This document shows, in pieces, positions 18,385 to 27,605 of a DNA stretch of 64,000 bases. Every line of letters starts with the position of its first letter. Position 1 is the stretch's first letter. The stretch covers positions 218,167-282,166 of the forward strand of contig DDEQ01000039.1 in NCBI GenBank assembly GCA_002336105.1, given 5' to 3'. This DNA comes from Chthonomonas sp. UBA1950. GTDB lineage: Bacteria > Armatimonadota > Fimbriimonadia > Fimbriimonadales > Fimbriimonadaceae. The translations under genes were made by a program, and so were the position numbers. A model generated the notes under the pieces. It saw only the letters and a list, made by a program, of their open reading frames with translations, searched no databases and had not been told where the DNA came from.

Positions 18385-19611
18385 GTGCGTATTAGTACTC
18401 TCTTGGTCGGCGCGGTCTTTACCTTTATCTTAGGCTATAAATTACACAATCCGGCACCTAGGTCACACGTCAATGTTTTGACACAGGGTGATTTTCGTCC
18501 AGGCAACATTCGATTAACATCACATTCCTTTGAAATCGAAATCTATGGATGTATGCATTACATGCAACAACCATCCGTCAAGATCGTGACCTCTTCTGGA
18601 CGAAAAATCCGTGCTGGCTGGAGTGGGTCGAGTGGCGACGCCCAAATAATTAAATCCGCTTTAGCAATTCCTCCAAAGATGAAATACCTCGATGTTGAAG
18701 TCAGCGCACCAGGGCGGAAAACTTCTGTATGGAGAATTTCTGATTTCTCAGGTTCTCCGCAAGAACAGATACCTGTCGAGCAATCATTTGGAACTCCCTT
18801 TGCTGTAACAGCAAAGGCATGGCGGGGTGAGGCAGAGACTGGAGGCTTTATTAACCACATGCGAGTGGATGTTGCGGGAACTTTTACTCGTGATCTGGAA
18901 TGGGAGATCATAGCTCAGAATCTGTCCTATTCGCCAAAGAACGCCGGTGCTTTTTCATTAGCTGTTTCTCCAGGAGTTAATTGGCACTATCAGGCTAGTG
19001 AAGGGAGTGCGGTAAGCAACTACTACGACGAAGTGCATGCTGCTGGCGAAATCATTGGCTTCAAGAAAATCACTGAAATCGTCGATCTCGGAGAGTTGGA
19101 AATATACCAAAAGCCCCATGGAAACATATATGGACTCAAAGTGAAATCGCCTATCCTGTATCGAACCCAAACCGGATTCTGCGGAAAAATAGAGGACGGA
19201 CAATTGCGCAACTTTTCGGTTTATCCAGGTTATGAAGTCAACTTTACCAATAGTTGGGTTGCTTCTTCCCTTATGGGAGGATTTGGCTCTAAACCGGCCC
19301 AGTTTATCGGCCCATTTGTCAATTGCACGTTGCGGGATGCAAAGACTCAAAGAGGCATTGACACATTGCGTGGCACCTGGCCGGACCCTAAATCTAAGTC
19401 GGAAATTCAGGTTTGCAGCAAGCTAGTTTCTCCAGTTGTAAAGCGTCACCACTTTGAACTAGTTATCACTCGGAAGATTGGTTTAAGCCGTCAGTGGTTC
19501 CATGTAACTGCACCACTGAAGGGTTCATACTCCAAACTTAAAAAGACTCCAGCCAATGGGAATTCCTTTGCAGAAGTAAGCCAATATAGCTTTGAGCGCT
19601 CTGGCCGATAA
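18385..19611 (+). CDS. Hypothetical exported or membrane-anchored protein
   Basis: This 408-residue protein has one N-terminal hydrophobic segment (about 4-21), likely an uncleaved anchor or signal peptide. The rest is hydrophilic and beta-rich by eye, with scattered Cys and aromatic residues. I do not recognise a family. The start is GTG 18385. TAGAAT at 18371-18376 ends 8 nt before it and no Shine-Dalgarno is seen, again suggesting leaderless transcription. It follows tRNA-His and borders the decayed block that begins at about 19.7 kb, so it may belong to the same accessory region. Confidence 0.7.
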   Translation: MRISTLLVGAVFTFILGYKLHNPAPRSHVNVLTQGDFRPGNIRLTSHSFEIEIYGCMHYMQQPSVKIVTSSGRKIRAGWSGSSGDAQIIKSALAIPPKMKYLDVEVSAPGRKTSVWRISDFSGSPQEQIPVEQSFGTPFAVTAKAWRGEAETGGFINHMRVDVAGTFTRDLEWEIIAQNLSYSPKNAGAFSLAVSPGVNWHYQASEGSAVSNYYDEVHAAGEIIGFKKITEIVDLGELEIYQKPHGNIYGLKVKSPILYRTQTGFCGKIEDGQLRNFSVYPGYEVNFTNSWVASSLMGGFGSKPAQFIGPFVNCTLRDAKTQRGIDTLRGTWPDPKSKSEIQVCSKLVSPVVKRHHFELVITRKIGLSRQWFHVTAPLKGSYSKLKKTPANGNSFAEVSQYSFERSGR

Positions 19612-19760
19612 TGAACAGGCTTGTCCACTTTCCAAAGACTACGGGCACTACCGATGACAGAAGTTAAGCAAGGCTAACAATGATTCCTGAAACGACCAGC
19701 ATCATCCTCCATAGCCGGTGAATGCACAGCTACAGTACTTTTGGGTTACTTTATTCTTTT

Positions 19761-21162
19761 CTAAATAACCAATATTCTTTTCGCTAGTCTTCGCACAGTC
19801 TTGGTCGAGTTAGGGTAAATTGCTATATTCTTCCCAGCACCGATTAACAACCTACGATTTTCTGAACCACCGTGTCCATCAAGGTGCAGGTAATGAATCG
19901 ATTCGCCCAACCATTGCCTCAGTGCGTTCGCAAGTGCCTTACCTGGTCGAGCGCTTTCGCCTACTGTCAATACCGCTGGCGATGCCAGTCTTCCGCTTGC
20001 CTTCATTGAATATAGCGTGTCACGGATGTGTTGAGCATAAGCTCTGGCCTCTGTGGCCAGGCCTTGACCTTCGGGATAGTCACTATACTTAAATAGTCAG
20101 GATCATCCTTGCAACGCCATATCGTATATTCTCCTTTGCCCTTACTTATCGACAGTGCTCGAATAATCCGATAGTATTAAATGCCATCTGCAGCCTTATT
20201 CCCGCCTTCGTCAGTGCCATCCAATGCAAGCGTCACACTCTGATTGTAGCCAGTCCATGTCCGTAGAACAGCGTCGTCACTGTCACGAACCAGTTGGATG
20301 GTTGTTGAATAGTTGTCGTAAGTTTCTACTTTTATGCCAGGATACTGGACCCGAGCATCAGAGCTTAGAGAATCCAAACTGACTCTATACTGAGGCTGGA
20401 CGACGGTAAACGGGGTAGCCTGACTGGAAAAACCATTCGAATCTACAAATACGGCACTATGAGCGCCTTTTTCCAAGCTATCAACAGAAAGCGTCAGATT
20501 CAGCGAGAATTGAAGTAGTGTCTGATCGGTAATCATCATCTGCCGACGCATCGCCGTAAGGAATACCATCCACGAAAAGGGTACCATCCTCCGCGTTGCC
20601 AGGATTGATCGGTACGTTGGAGTCGGCCGTCTTTTTCTGCGTAGCCAAATCTATAGTGAACTGCTTCCCCAGGTTAGATACGAGGAGCAGGTTGTGATTA
20701 GTTGATCGCGCAAACTAAGCGTTAATCCTGGTTGTGAATCCCGTCTTCGTGTCACAGGCGGTCGTTGTGAATACCCTTTTTGAACTTTGATCAGTCTGAA
20801 AGCCCAATAGGAAGAGCGTTCGCCCATCGGAGTCAAATTCCAGTCCGTAAAGTCCCTGAGGGCGCTCGATGAAGCGCGAATTTCCTTTCTCATTGACGAG
20901 AAGAACCCCGTTCTTCCCATGGCGGATACCAGTGACGGCGATCGCCGATCTACTCGCTGCAACTAGTGCCACCTGCTCAATCGGCAAGGCTAACGGGCCA
21001 AGCTCTTGTATATCCGATTTCCAAAGTACCGTGGATGCTTTTGAAACGAGTGATCTCACACGAACGGTGCGCGGTGTCCCATCTAGCAGACACGATTTCA
21101 ACATTCTTCAATCCATCATCTGCAATGCTGGTAAGTGCGAGCAGAAAGAGTGTATTAGTCAT
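19761..21162 (-). pseudogene. Decayed secreted propeller / Ig-like / caspase-fold protein gene
   Basis: Translating the minus strand in shifting frames recovers one protein. It starts with a signal peptide (MTNTLFLLALTSIADDG). A propeller-like part follows (VLLVNEKGNSRFIERPQGLY, FDSDGRTLFLLGF), with a frameshift near 21100. Next is an Ig-like part (NLLLVSNLGKQFTIDLA) with a second frameshift near 20520, then a FlgD-like Ig end (LDGTDEGGNKAADGI), a stop at 20177, and finally a caspase-like strand and His motif SIHYLHLDGHGG at about 19880. The last part aligns in position with QYFHIFGHG of the fragment near 24.9 kb. The expected nucleophile region is missing. Caspase-fold assignment (CHAT or gingipain-like) is inference from the motif. 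Confidence 0.6.
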
Positions 21163-21200
21163 TGAGGTTTATTCCTGATGTCGACAAATGTATTCCGCGC

Positions 21201-21392
21201 TCACTCGCTGGCGAGTGTTGGCCTGATGGTGACCGTCTTGGTTTGACTAGCAGCCACAGGGCTTGAATCATGCTGAACGGCCAATTTCGCATGAGTCACG
21301 ACCACCGAAGAATCGACCATTTGGGTCGAGACGATTGCGTCTGAAATGGGCCAAGATGCCACAAGAACGGCGACGAGGAATGGACCAATCAT
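21201..21392 (-). CDS. Small predicted secreted protein
   Basis: This 63-residue frame begins with a signal-peptide-like segment (MIGPFLVAVLVASWPISDA) and continues with a Ser/Thr/Val-rich tail. AGGGG lies about 9 nt before the ATG. It sits between the decayed caspase-like gene and a beta-rich secreted protein, on the same strand. It may be a genuine small exported peptide or the remaining N-terminus of a decayed gene. Confidence 0.35.
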   Translation of the reverse strand: MIGPFLVAVLVASWPISDAIVSTQMVDSSVVVTHAKLAVQHDSSPVAASQTKTVTIRPTLASE

Positions 21393-21658
21393 GGTTTGGA
21401 ACCCCTAACTCTATGATACTCTTGAGTCGGGTACTAATGCGTCTTTACAGGACGGCGTTCGCGTAGATGGATAGAGCGTTGAAATGCGATACCGTCCGTT
21501 TTGTTTCGGCTATCGGTGTGAGTAGTCCGCAATCTGCGTCATCCAATACCATTGGTCGGCTGGCCACGGTGTGGCCAAAATGAGCCGTTGGATACAGGAA
21601 CATAGATGATGCACGTTCTGACCGCCCGCAGAGGAAACTTCAAAAAGAGGACATCCAC

Positions 21659-22756
21659 TTAATGTGCATCGACAAGACTAAATCCCTCCAGTCGCCGTAC
21701 CTCCGTGGCGAAGGCCGCAGGATATTCCTTTACAGCCCAATATCGTGTATCCAGTTCGTCAGTTCCGGGAATATAATCCCGTGTCTTCCCCGGAACGCCC
21801 ATGCGAACAGCAGAACTTGCATAAAAGACCAATCGATTCTTACCGGCTCGAAATGGTCCCTCGATCCCAAATTTGGTGGTCCATGTCCAAGCCAGTCCCG
21901 TCGGCCCCCACAAGGCTGAGTTCACTTTGGAGCCGTAGGAATCATTGAACTCCGTCTTTTGCTCGTAGAGGACCTCTGGTTGCACGTAGAGCGCAAAGGC
22001 ATTATCGAGGAGGTTCGTTTCCGATCTACCTGCTCTTTTCATCCATAACGTGCGATGCGCGACTATGGCTTTATACTTCTTGTCCAACTCACCGCTTGGC
22101 CGATTCTTGAGTGAAATCACTTGTAAATCACCGTCACGGGCAACAAGAGCGTGCTTAGCGGTGATACTCAGCGTTCCACAAGGAAGCATCTTACGCAAGC
22201 CATCTTGAAGCGAAATCAGTTGATCGCTTCTACCAGTGGATGGTTCTTGATTGAAGACAGCCAGTTTCGTTCCACCTTCAGTAAAGGCAAGCTCGTAAGG
22301 GATCTGATCAAGCCTAAAGAACTGAGATTTGGAACCAGGGGACAACACGAGAATCCCCTTATCCTTTCCAGAACCGAGCTTCTGAGCATATATCGCGAAT
22401 GCATTGCTCGATAGTGCAGAGCAGGGCCCATTGCCACCGTTCAGTAGTTGATATTCATCCTTCAGATTCAAGGTTATCGCTCGTTTCTTCGTCCTTCCGC
22501 TAGAAACGGCTGCAAATGTGGCCCTGACTTCCGAGTCCCCAAACGAAGTTGTCGCGAAATCGAGTGTGGCTAGATTATCGTTCGCCAAACTTAGGAAAAG
22601 TGGAGCGAGAATCAATTTTGTATGCTTCCAAACCAGACGGAGGTGGCCCGGACGAACAAACACCACCCAGGATGGGTGGCATCCCGACCAGGGGTGACGG
22701 GATCTTCGACTGACAGCCAGATGTTCGTGCTTCCCGGCCAAGGGCATCGGGACCAT
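21659..22756 (-). CDS. Hypothetical beta-rich protein, possibly propeller-like
   Basis: The longest frame gives 365 residues, but the first 45 or so (His/Arg/Pro-rich) do not look like a natural N-terminus. A TTG at 22615 would give about 318 residues starting with a hydrophobic export signal. The body has alternating beta-strand patterns (NAFAIYAQKLGSGKDKGILVL, PYELAFTEGGTKLAVF) like beta-propeller blades. The family is not recognised. It lies in a same-strand block with other beta-rich secreted proteins and decayed genes, so its 5' end may itself be damaged. Confidence 0.55.
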   Translation of the reverse strand: MVPMPLAGKHEHLAVSRRSRHPWSGCHPSWVVFVRPGHLRLVWKHTKLILAPLFLSLANDNLATLDFATTSFGDSEVRATFAAVSSGRTKKRAITLNLKDEYQLLNGGNGPCSALSSNAFAIYAQKLGSGKDKGILVLSPGSKSQFFRLDQIPYELAFTEGGTKLAVFNQEPSTGRSDQLISLQDGLRKMLPCGTLSITAKHALVARDGDLQVISLKNRPSGELDKKYKAIVAHRTLWMKRAGRSETNLLDNAFALYVQPEVLYEQKTEFNDSYGSKVNSALWGPTGLAWTWTTKFGIEGPFRAGKNRLVFYASSAVRMGVPGKTRDYIPGTDELDTRYWAVKEYPAAFATEVRRLEGFSLVDAH

Positions 22757-22919
22757 CGAGCCGCATCTAGTTCAACAGGGCCACCTGCCAAATACGATCC
22801 CATCCGTCCACAAGTCGATTCCCTATTGGCAATACTCAACAAGAGCCCTTACCTGCCCCCTGCCATTCCATTCTGTCAATCTTCCTTCGTCCCAGCCGTA
22901 CCGTGGCCCGCCACGTGAT

Positions 22920-23933
22920 TCATGCCTGAGGGACGATCCAGCCAATATCATGAACGCCGGTAACTCCAAAAGCTTTGATGTTAACGCCAGTCGGTGCTAC
23001 TTTCAACCGATAGAAGACAGTTACATTCGCCTCCGGGCGCTCGATAGCTTCCCTGAAGAACAACGACCCCGGGCACAAAGTTGCTTCTCTTTCACCTATC
23101 CAGCAAAAGAATAGCGGTTGCTCGGTAAGGACAATGCGGCGAGGCAACGAGTTGCTTCTTCCACCAACCACGGCCACGTCTTGGCACATCATCGTTTCGC
23201 CGCTGCCACCCCAGATGTCTTTTCGCGTCGGTCTGCCAACCGACGCTTGGTCGTCACGCGCGACAATCATGCTCGTCCGAGAGCGGTGAACCCTATAATT
23301 CGAAGCTCCGTATTCGATGTTTCTTTTCAGCAGGAAGGCCAGACATGAATCTTGTCGCACGTCTCGGGCAAATAGAGCTGAACTAGTTGGGTAAAGCTGC
23401 CATGCGTTCCCTCTGAGATAGAAGGAGGAGATCAAACTCTTGGAAACAGCATAGCCAGCGGTCGAATCCGATAGCCAAACTACATCCTCAGTAGAGTGCG
23501 GCAACTCAAGCAGCGAACCTGTCTTGATCGACACTAGTGTCCAGCGCAGTCCATGGTCAGGTGCCACACTGAACAGCACGAGGCCCTTTGAATTCGGCGA
23601 CCAGTAGGCGCGATCTGCGGGCGGGATTGCGATTGTTCGAGACAACTTCCTCCGTCGATTGTCCAGAACTGCCAACACGGATTGCTGTTTGACTTGGCAA
23701 ATCACGACCGACAAACTGCCGTCGGGTGAAACATTGACATTCGCAAGGGTATCAGGGACCGTCGCTCCTGCCGGCAATTGAACCAGCACTGATGGGCAGC
23801 AGACGTAGTGATTAGCTCCGACCACACGCATCGGCGTGTATTCGACAGCAGGGCGAATACCCACCGTATGATTCACAACGATTTGTAGCCCAGGACCCAA
23901 AACTCCGACTGCTAGAACTGCAATTGCGAGCAT
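22920..23933 (-). CDS. Hypothetical secreted propeller-like protein
   Basis: This 337-residue protein has an N-terminal signal peptide (MLAIAVLAVGVLGPGLQIVV) and repeated beta-strand blocks such as VNVSPDGSLSVVICQVK, AYWSPNSKGLVLFSV and VVWLSDSTAGYAV. The S-P-D-G and S-P-N-S turns are typical of WD40-like PD40 blades, so I infer a beta-propeller. The reading frame is intact, unlike its neighbours. It lies 35 bp downstream of a frameshifted lipoprotein gene on the same strand, consistent with a former operon. Function is unknown. Confidence 0.6.
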   Translation of the reverse strand: MLAIAVLAVGVLGPGLQIVVNHTVGIRPAVEYTPMRVVGANHYVCCPSVLVQLPAGATVPDTLANVNVSPDGSLSVVICQVKQQSVLAVLDNRRRKLSRTIAIPPADRAYWSPNSKGLVLFSVAPDHGLRWTLVSIKTGSLLELPHSTEDVVWLSDSTAGYAVSKSLISSFYLRGNAWQLYPTSSALFARDVRQDSCLAFLLKRNIEYGASNYRVHRSRTSMIVARDDQASVGRPTRKDIWGGSGETMMCQDVAVVGGRSNSLPRRIVLTEQPLFFCWIGEREATLCPGSLFFREAIERPEANVTVFYRLKVAPTGVNIKAFGVTGVHDIGWIVPQA

Positions 23934-23968
23934 CTCACTTCACCTCTAGGGTTATCGTCTTGGCGGCC

Positions 23969-24458
23969 TCACCGTTGGTCCCTCGACTCACATGTATCGC
24001 GCGGTTGTTCGAATGAACGAAGCACTGGCGCAAGAATTGGGCCGTAGTCACCATCAAGATCCTTCCAGCCGATGTCAAATCGAAAGGTTCCATCCGTTGC
24101 CGTGTTTTGCGAGGTGTGAACGGCGATTATATCGGGGGAAGCCACATATATTCGCTCCTTTCTGCCAATCCTTACTACACGAAGTTCTGAGCGCCTCAAC
24201 GACGCGTTTGATCTCGGCCCGATTAGTAACAACCCGCGGGGCTCCAAATCGAGACCACTGATGCGTGGGCGGTAAGGAAAGGTGGTCCCCCCTAAACGAG
24301 AAGCTATTTACGCTCTGAATCTCAATAGAGCGAGCTCGCAATTGGAACTGGCTGTTGGCCACAAAGCCATTAGGGGCTTCGTGGCACCCACAGCAGAACC
24401 AGACCACAACGGCTAACGAATAGCGCAATCTGGACCAATATAGGTTGTCTTTAGCCAT
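23969..24458 (-). pseudogene. Frameshifted lipoprotein gene
   Basis: ATG 24458 begins MAKDNLYWSRLRYSLAVVV, followed by a lipobox-like WFCCGCHEAPNG. The frame then reads FGAPRVVTNRAEIKRVVEAL. Near 24180 the coding signal moves to another frame (RIGRKERIYVASPDIIAVHT, then TFRFDIGWKDLDGDYGPILA) and ends at 23969. The distance from start to final stop is not a multiple of three, consistent with a single indel. Function is unknown. It sits between the caspase-like fragment and a propeller-like gene. Confidence 0.55.
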
Positions 24459-25110
24459 ATACCACCCGTCCAACACCTTGGAGGACCAAGGAGCGACCCC
24501 CGGGGGGTTCTCAATGGTCGTTGGCGAACTCATCGCTGCTGCTTGGTACGCATCCCCAAGTGTACACCCACGAGCAAATGCAGTCCAGAACTTCCGACGA
24601 AACCTTCCCCAACAGCTCTCAACCGCCGAACCGGCCTGCGACACATGGCAAAAGAAGCCATACCCATTGTTCCCCATCACGCCTCCGCCTTGTGAAACAT
24701 TAATGCCCATAGCCTGAGCCCAAACGTATATATGCGGTGCATTGGCTTGCATAAACCAGCAATCTCCTGAATCATTTTTCTTGTCATATCCAGCCGTATC
24801 GCAACGGTCAAGCCACGCGAATTTTAGGCGCTTCGTCCTTAGCAAGTCTGGCAAGAACCAGTCAGACCTTTTTATTCGGGAGGGGTTGGCGTAGTTATAT
24901 ATCCAGGTACTTCCGAATTCGATGCCCATTTCTCCATTCGAGTTTGGCTCATCCTCTCCGTGGCCAAATATGTGAAAATATTGCACTGATGTTTGCATCC
25001 ACGTGAGAACATTATCCAAGGTACCTTGCGTATTTCTATCTTCTCTCCGTAGAAAAGGACTCTCGATGGTAAGCGATGGAACATAATCGCGAACTCCGGA
25101 TTGCTTCTAC
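24459..25110 (-). pseudogene. Caspase-fold (CHAT/gingipain-like) protein fragment, 5' truncated
   Basis: The open frame has the two motifs of clan CD proteases. A hydrophobic strand ending in His-Gly (QYFHIFGHGEDEPN) is followed, about 60 residues later, by a strand ending in Asp-Arg-Cys (KFAWLDRCDTAGYDK), comparable to the LSACDTG block of CHAT proteases. Further blocks are GGVMGNNGYGFFCHV and WTAFARGCTLGDAYQAA. Upstream the frame meets a stop near 25110, next to an IS remnant, so the N-terminal half has been lost. Downstream it runs without a stop into the lipoprotein start, implying another indel. Protease activity is inferred only from motifs. Confidence 0.55.
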
Positions 25111-25384
25111 GAACCCAAGAAACAGTACGAACTTCAAGGATTCTTACGAATAATCTAGCACTGTGGGGAGATTGGACGGAAGCCTCGTGGTGTCGTGAAT
25201 TCCGATGACAAAGTTTTCGCTACACTCTTGCTACATATCTTCCCGGATGCAGAAACTGTCGTTGAGAACACGCCTTGTGCGGAAGACTGGCTCAGCCATG
25301 AGGCGGCATATTACAGATTAAATACATGTCTGATTGCCGCCCCTTCGATGGTTATTGTTTCTTGTGGGCGAAATCGACTCGTGG

Positions 25385-26085
25385 GGAGCCGGTACGTGCC
25401 CCGAGAGCGCTTAAAGAGCGTGTGCATGAGTTCGCACCACGCTATGGGTTCAGGCGCATTCACGCGCTGCTTCAGCTAGTAACCTGAAGGCAGTTCATCG
25501 TATCTGGAAAGAAGAAGGCCTTGGGTTCAAGCACAAGCGGCGCAGGAAGCTCATCGTAGCGAACACCGAGAGACCAATCCTTGCATAACCGAATCAGGCT
25601 TGGTGCCTGGCCCTCTGCTACGAGAGGCTTGAGAACGGACGAACCGTTCGCACCCTGGGAGTTCTCGATTACTTCACTAGGGAGTACCTTTTGGTCGAGG
25701 CGGCTTCGACCTTCCCTCCGTTTGTGGCCGAGACGGAGCTCGAATGGCTATGCTTGGTCCACGGCAAACCTGAAGCGATCCTTTCTGACAACGGCCCAGA
25801 GTTCAGAGGACGCTTCCTGATGGAGTTGCAAGCCGCTTCATTCAGCCCGGCAAGCCGTGGCAGAATGGCTATATCGAAAGCTTCTTCGGCAAGCTTCGTG
25901 ATGAACTACTCTCCTGCGAACGCGTCGCAAGCGGGGCCGAACTCCAGTCCGCGCTCGATGACTTTCAGAAGCTCTACACCAACAAGCGCCCCCATCTTGA
26001 CCTCGGAGGCATGACCCCCGCGAGATTCAAGAAAGGATTGCTTACAGCAACAAACGAGAACAAGGAGACAATCCTAGGGGTCTAG
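25385..26085 (+). pseudogene. Broken IS3-family transposase (OrfB/DDE integrase)
   Basis: Pieces of an IS3-type OrfB appear in order but in different frames: PRALKERVHEFAPRYGFRRIH, then IWKEEGLGFKHKRRRKLI, NQAWCLA, VLDYFTREYLLVEA and HGKPEAILSDNGPEFRG (second catalytic Asp). In another frame follow PGKPWQNGYIESFFGKLRD (with the catalytic Glu) and KRPHLDLGGMTPARF, ending at 26085. At least three frame changes and internal stops make it inactive. No OrfA or matched terminal inverted repeats could be placed. GGCTGGTCAATAAATGGGGA just after the stop may be the right end. Confidence 0.85.
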
Positions 26086-26238
26086 GCTGGTCAATAAATG
26101 GGGACTAGTCAAAAATAGCTACATACATACAGGTTAAATCAAAGTCTCGCTAACTGCGTGGACACTGACCAAAATCTTTATGCTCACCAAGTTTTGTTTA
26201 TTTTCTATTGCTAACCAACCAATCCGCCGCAGTTTCGA

Positions 26239-26706
26239 TCACGAATGATTGCGGTTAAGTACCCAAAATCCCGCGTTCAAAGAAAGGGCATAGGTGACCC
26301 AAAGCAAGTATGGAATGAGTAATCCGCCTGCAATCGCATCCACTTGATACGCGGTCGATAGATTCCAGGCGATCACTCCCCAGAGAACAATCATCTCGAC
26401 AAGAGCCAATCCAATTTGCTTCGAGCCAAAGAAAATCCAAGACCAAGCAAGGTTAAAGACTAATTGCAAGACGAATGGCAAAAACCAAGAACCGACCCCC
26501 TCAGCGAGCCAACACCTCCAGCCTGAAATAGAGATCAAAAGATATAACGTGATCCAAACCGGGCCAAAAACTGAATTAGGGGGATTCCATCGCGGCTTCC
26601 GGAGTTGAACATACCAAGTTGGAATACTCCGAATATTTGCGATACTTCCCAGAAGCCCGATGACTTGGCAAACCACGACTAAAACGACTAGAACAATAAT
26701 ATTCAT
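26239..26706 (-). CDS. tspO: TspO/MBR family tryptophan-rich membrane protein
   Basis: This 155-residue protein has five predicted membrane helices and family motifs SIPTWYVQLRKPRWNPPN and VFGPVWITLYLLI, plus Trp-rich segments (SGWRCWLAEG, LAWSWIFFG). TspO proteins bind porphyrins and related ligands and act in stress or tetrapyrrole signalling. The specific role here is unknown. It stands alone between the accessory block and the ABC efflux operon. A CATAAA sits directly before the ATG on the minus strand. Confidence 0.92.
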   Translation of the reverse strand: MNIIVLVVLVVVCQVIGLLGSIANIRSIPTWYVQLRKPRWNPPNSVFGPVWITLYLLISISGWRCWLAEGVGSWFLPFVLQLVFNLAWSWIFFGSKQIGLALVEMIVLWGVIAWNLSTAYQVDAIAGGLLIPYLLWVTYALSLNAGFWVLNRNHS

Positions 26707-26802
26707 CTTTATGGCCTAGAAGAATATCCAAATATGATCTTCAGGTTTCGAAAAATACTTGGACTCCTCAAACCAAAAAACTCCCAATAACCGGGCAGTC
26801 TG

Positions 26803-26835
26803 AAAGCCGAAAAAGTGGTGTCCTTTGCCGGCTTT
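26803..26835 (-). terminator. Possible terminator of the ABC efflux operon
   Basis: AAAGCCG (26803-26809) and CGGCTTT (26829-26835) form a 7-bp stem with a long loop that includes T and A runs. It lies 21 bp past the ATPase stop on the minus strand. The long loop weakens the case. Confidence 0.3.
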
Positions 26836-26855
26836 CTTCGCCATGCAAAGGCACG

Positions 26856-27605
26856 CTAATTCGCAGAGGCTAAACCCTCGGCGGTGCAGGCGAGAACCTC
26901 TTCCGCGATAATTGGATTTTCTACTCGCTCGTCAGAAACTAGTTGGCCGTCCTTAAAACGAACGATACGCTTACAGTGATTTGCCACGTCCGGTTCGTGA
27001 GTCACGATCACGATTGTCTTCCCTTCTGAGTTCAACTGTTGAAAAATCGCCATAATCTCTTCGGTTGTTCTCGAGTCCAGTGCTCCAGTCGGTTCGTCCG
27101 CCAAGATCAACGCGGGATCGTTGACCAATGCACGAGCAATAGCGACTCTTTGCTGCTGACCGCCTGACATCTCAGTTGGAGTGTGATGACTTCGATCACC
27201 TAAACCGACCTGAGAAAGCCGTTTCTTTGCAGCTTCTACCCTTCCTTTCAAGCCACGGAAGTTGTAGAAGCGCGGCATTTCAATATTGGCCAAGGCACTG
27301 GTTCGAGCAATCAGATTGAAGTTTTGAAAAACAAAGCCAATCTTTGTGCATCGAACCATAGCTAGTTCATCATCGTTCAATGTGCTGACTTCCAAACCGT
27401 CTAGAAGGTACGAACCAGTGCTCGGCACATCCAAACATCCAATGCTATTCATGAAAGTAGACTTTCCAGAACCTGACGGTCCCATGATTGCCACCAAATC
27501 CCCTTCCGGAATTTCCAGATTCACTCCCCTGAGAGCTACGACTTCCGTCGATCCCGACGAGTATGTCTTCCCCAAGTTTTTGACTTCAATCAGGTTCTTA
27601 TTCAT
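26856..27605 (-). CDS. MacB-type ABC transporter ATP-binding protein
   Basis: This protein of about 249 residues carries Walker A GPSGSGKST, Q-loop FVFQNFNL, signature MSGGQQQRVAIARAL, Walker B LILADEPTGAL and H-loop VTHEP. The order and spacing fit the LolD/MacB ATPase family. ATG 27605 is chosen because it begins the ABC domain directly (MNKNLIEVKNLGKTY). It overlaps the permease stop by 8 bp, so the two are translationally coupled. With the permease, adaptor and outer-membrane protein upstream it forms a tripartite efflux or export system. The exported substrate cannot be read from sequence. Confidence 0.92.
   Translation of the reverse strand: MNKNLIEVKNLGKTYSSGSTEVVALRGVNLEIPEGDLVAIMGPSGSGKSTFMNSIGCLDVPSTGSYLLDGLEVSTLNDDELAMVRCTKIGFVFQNFNLIARTSALANIEMPRFYNFRGLKGRVEAAKKRLSQVGLGDRSHHTPTEMSGGQQQRVAIARALVNDPALILADEPTGALDSRTTEEIMAIFQQLNSEGKTIVIVTHEPDVANHCKRIVRFKDGQLVSDERVENPIIAEEVLACTAEGLASAN

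Noticed and set aside
25195..25479. A 94-residue plus-strand frame before the IS remnant as a real gene
   Set aside because: Its 3' half overlaps the decayed transposase reading, and the first half has no recognisable features. It may be remnant IS or random open frame.
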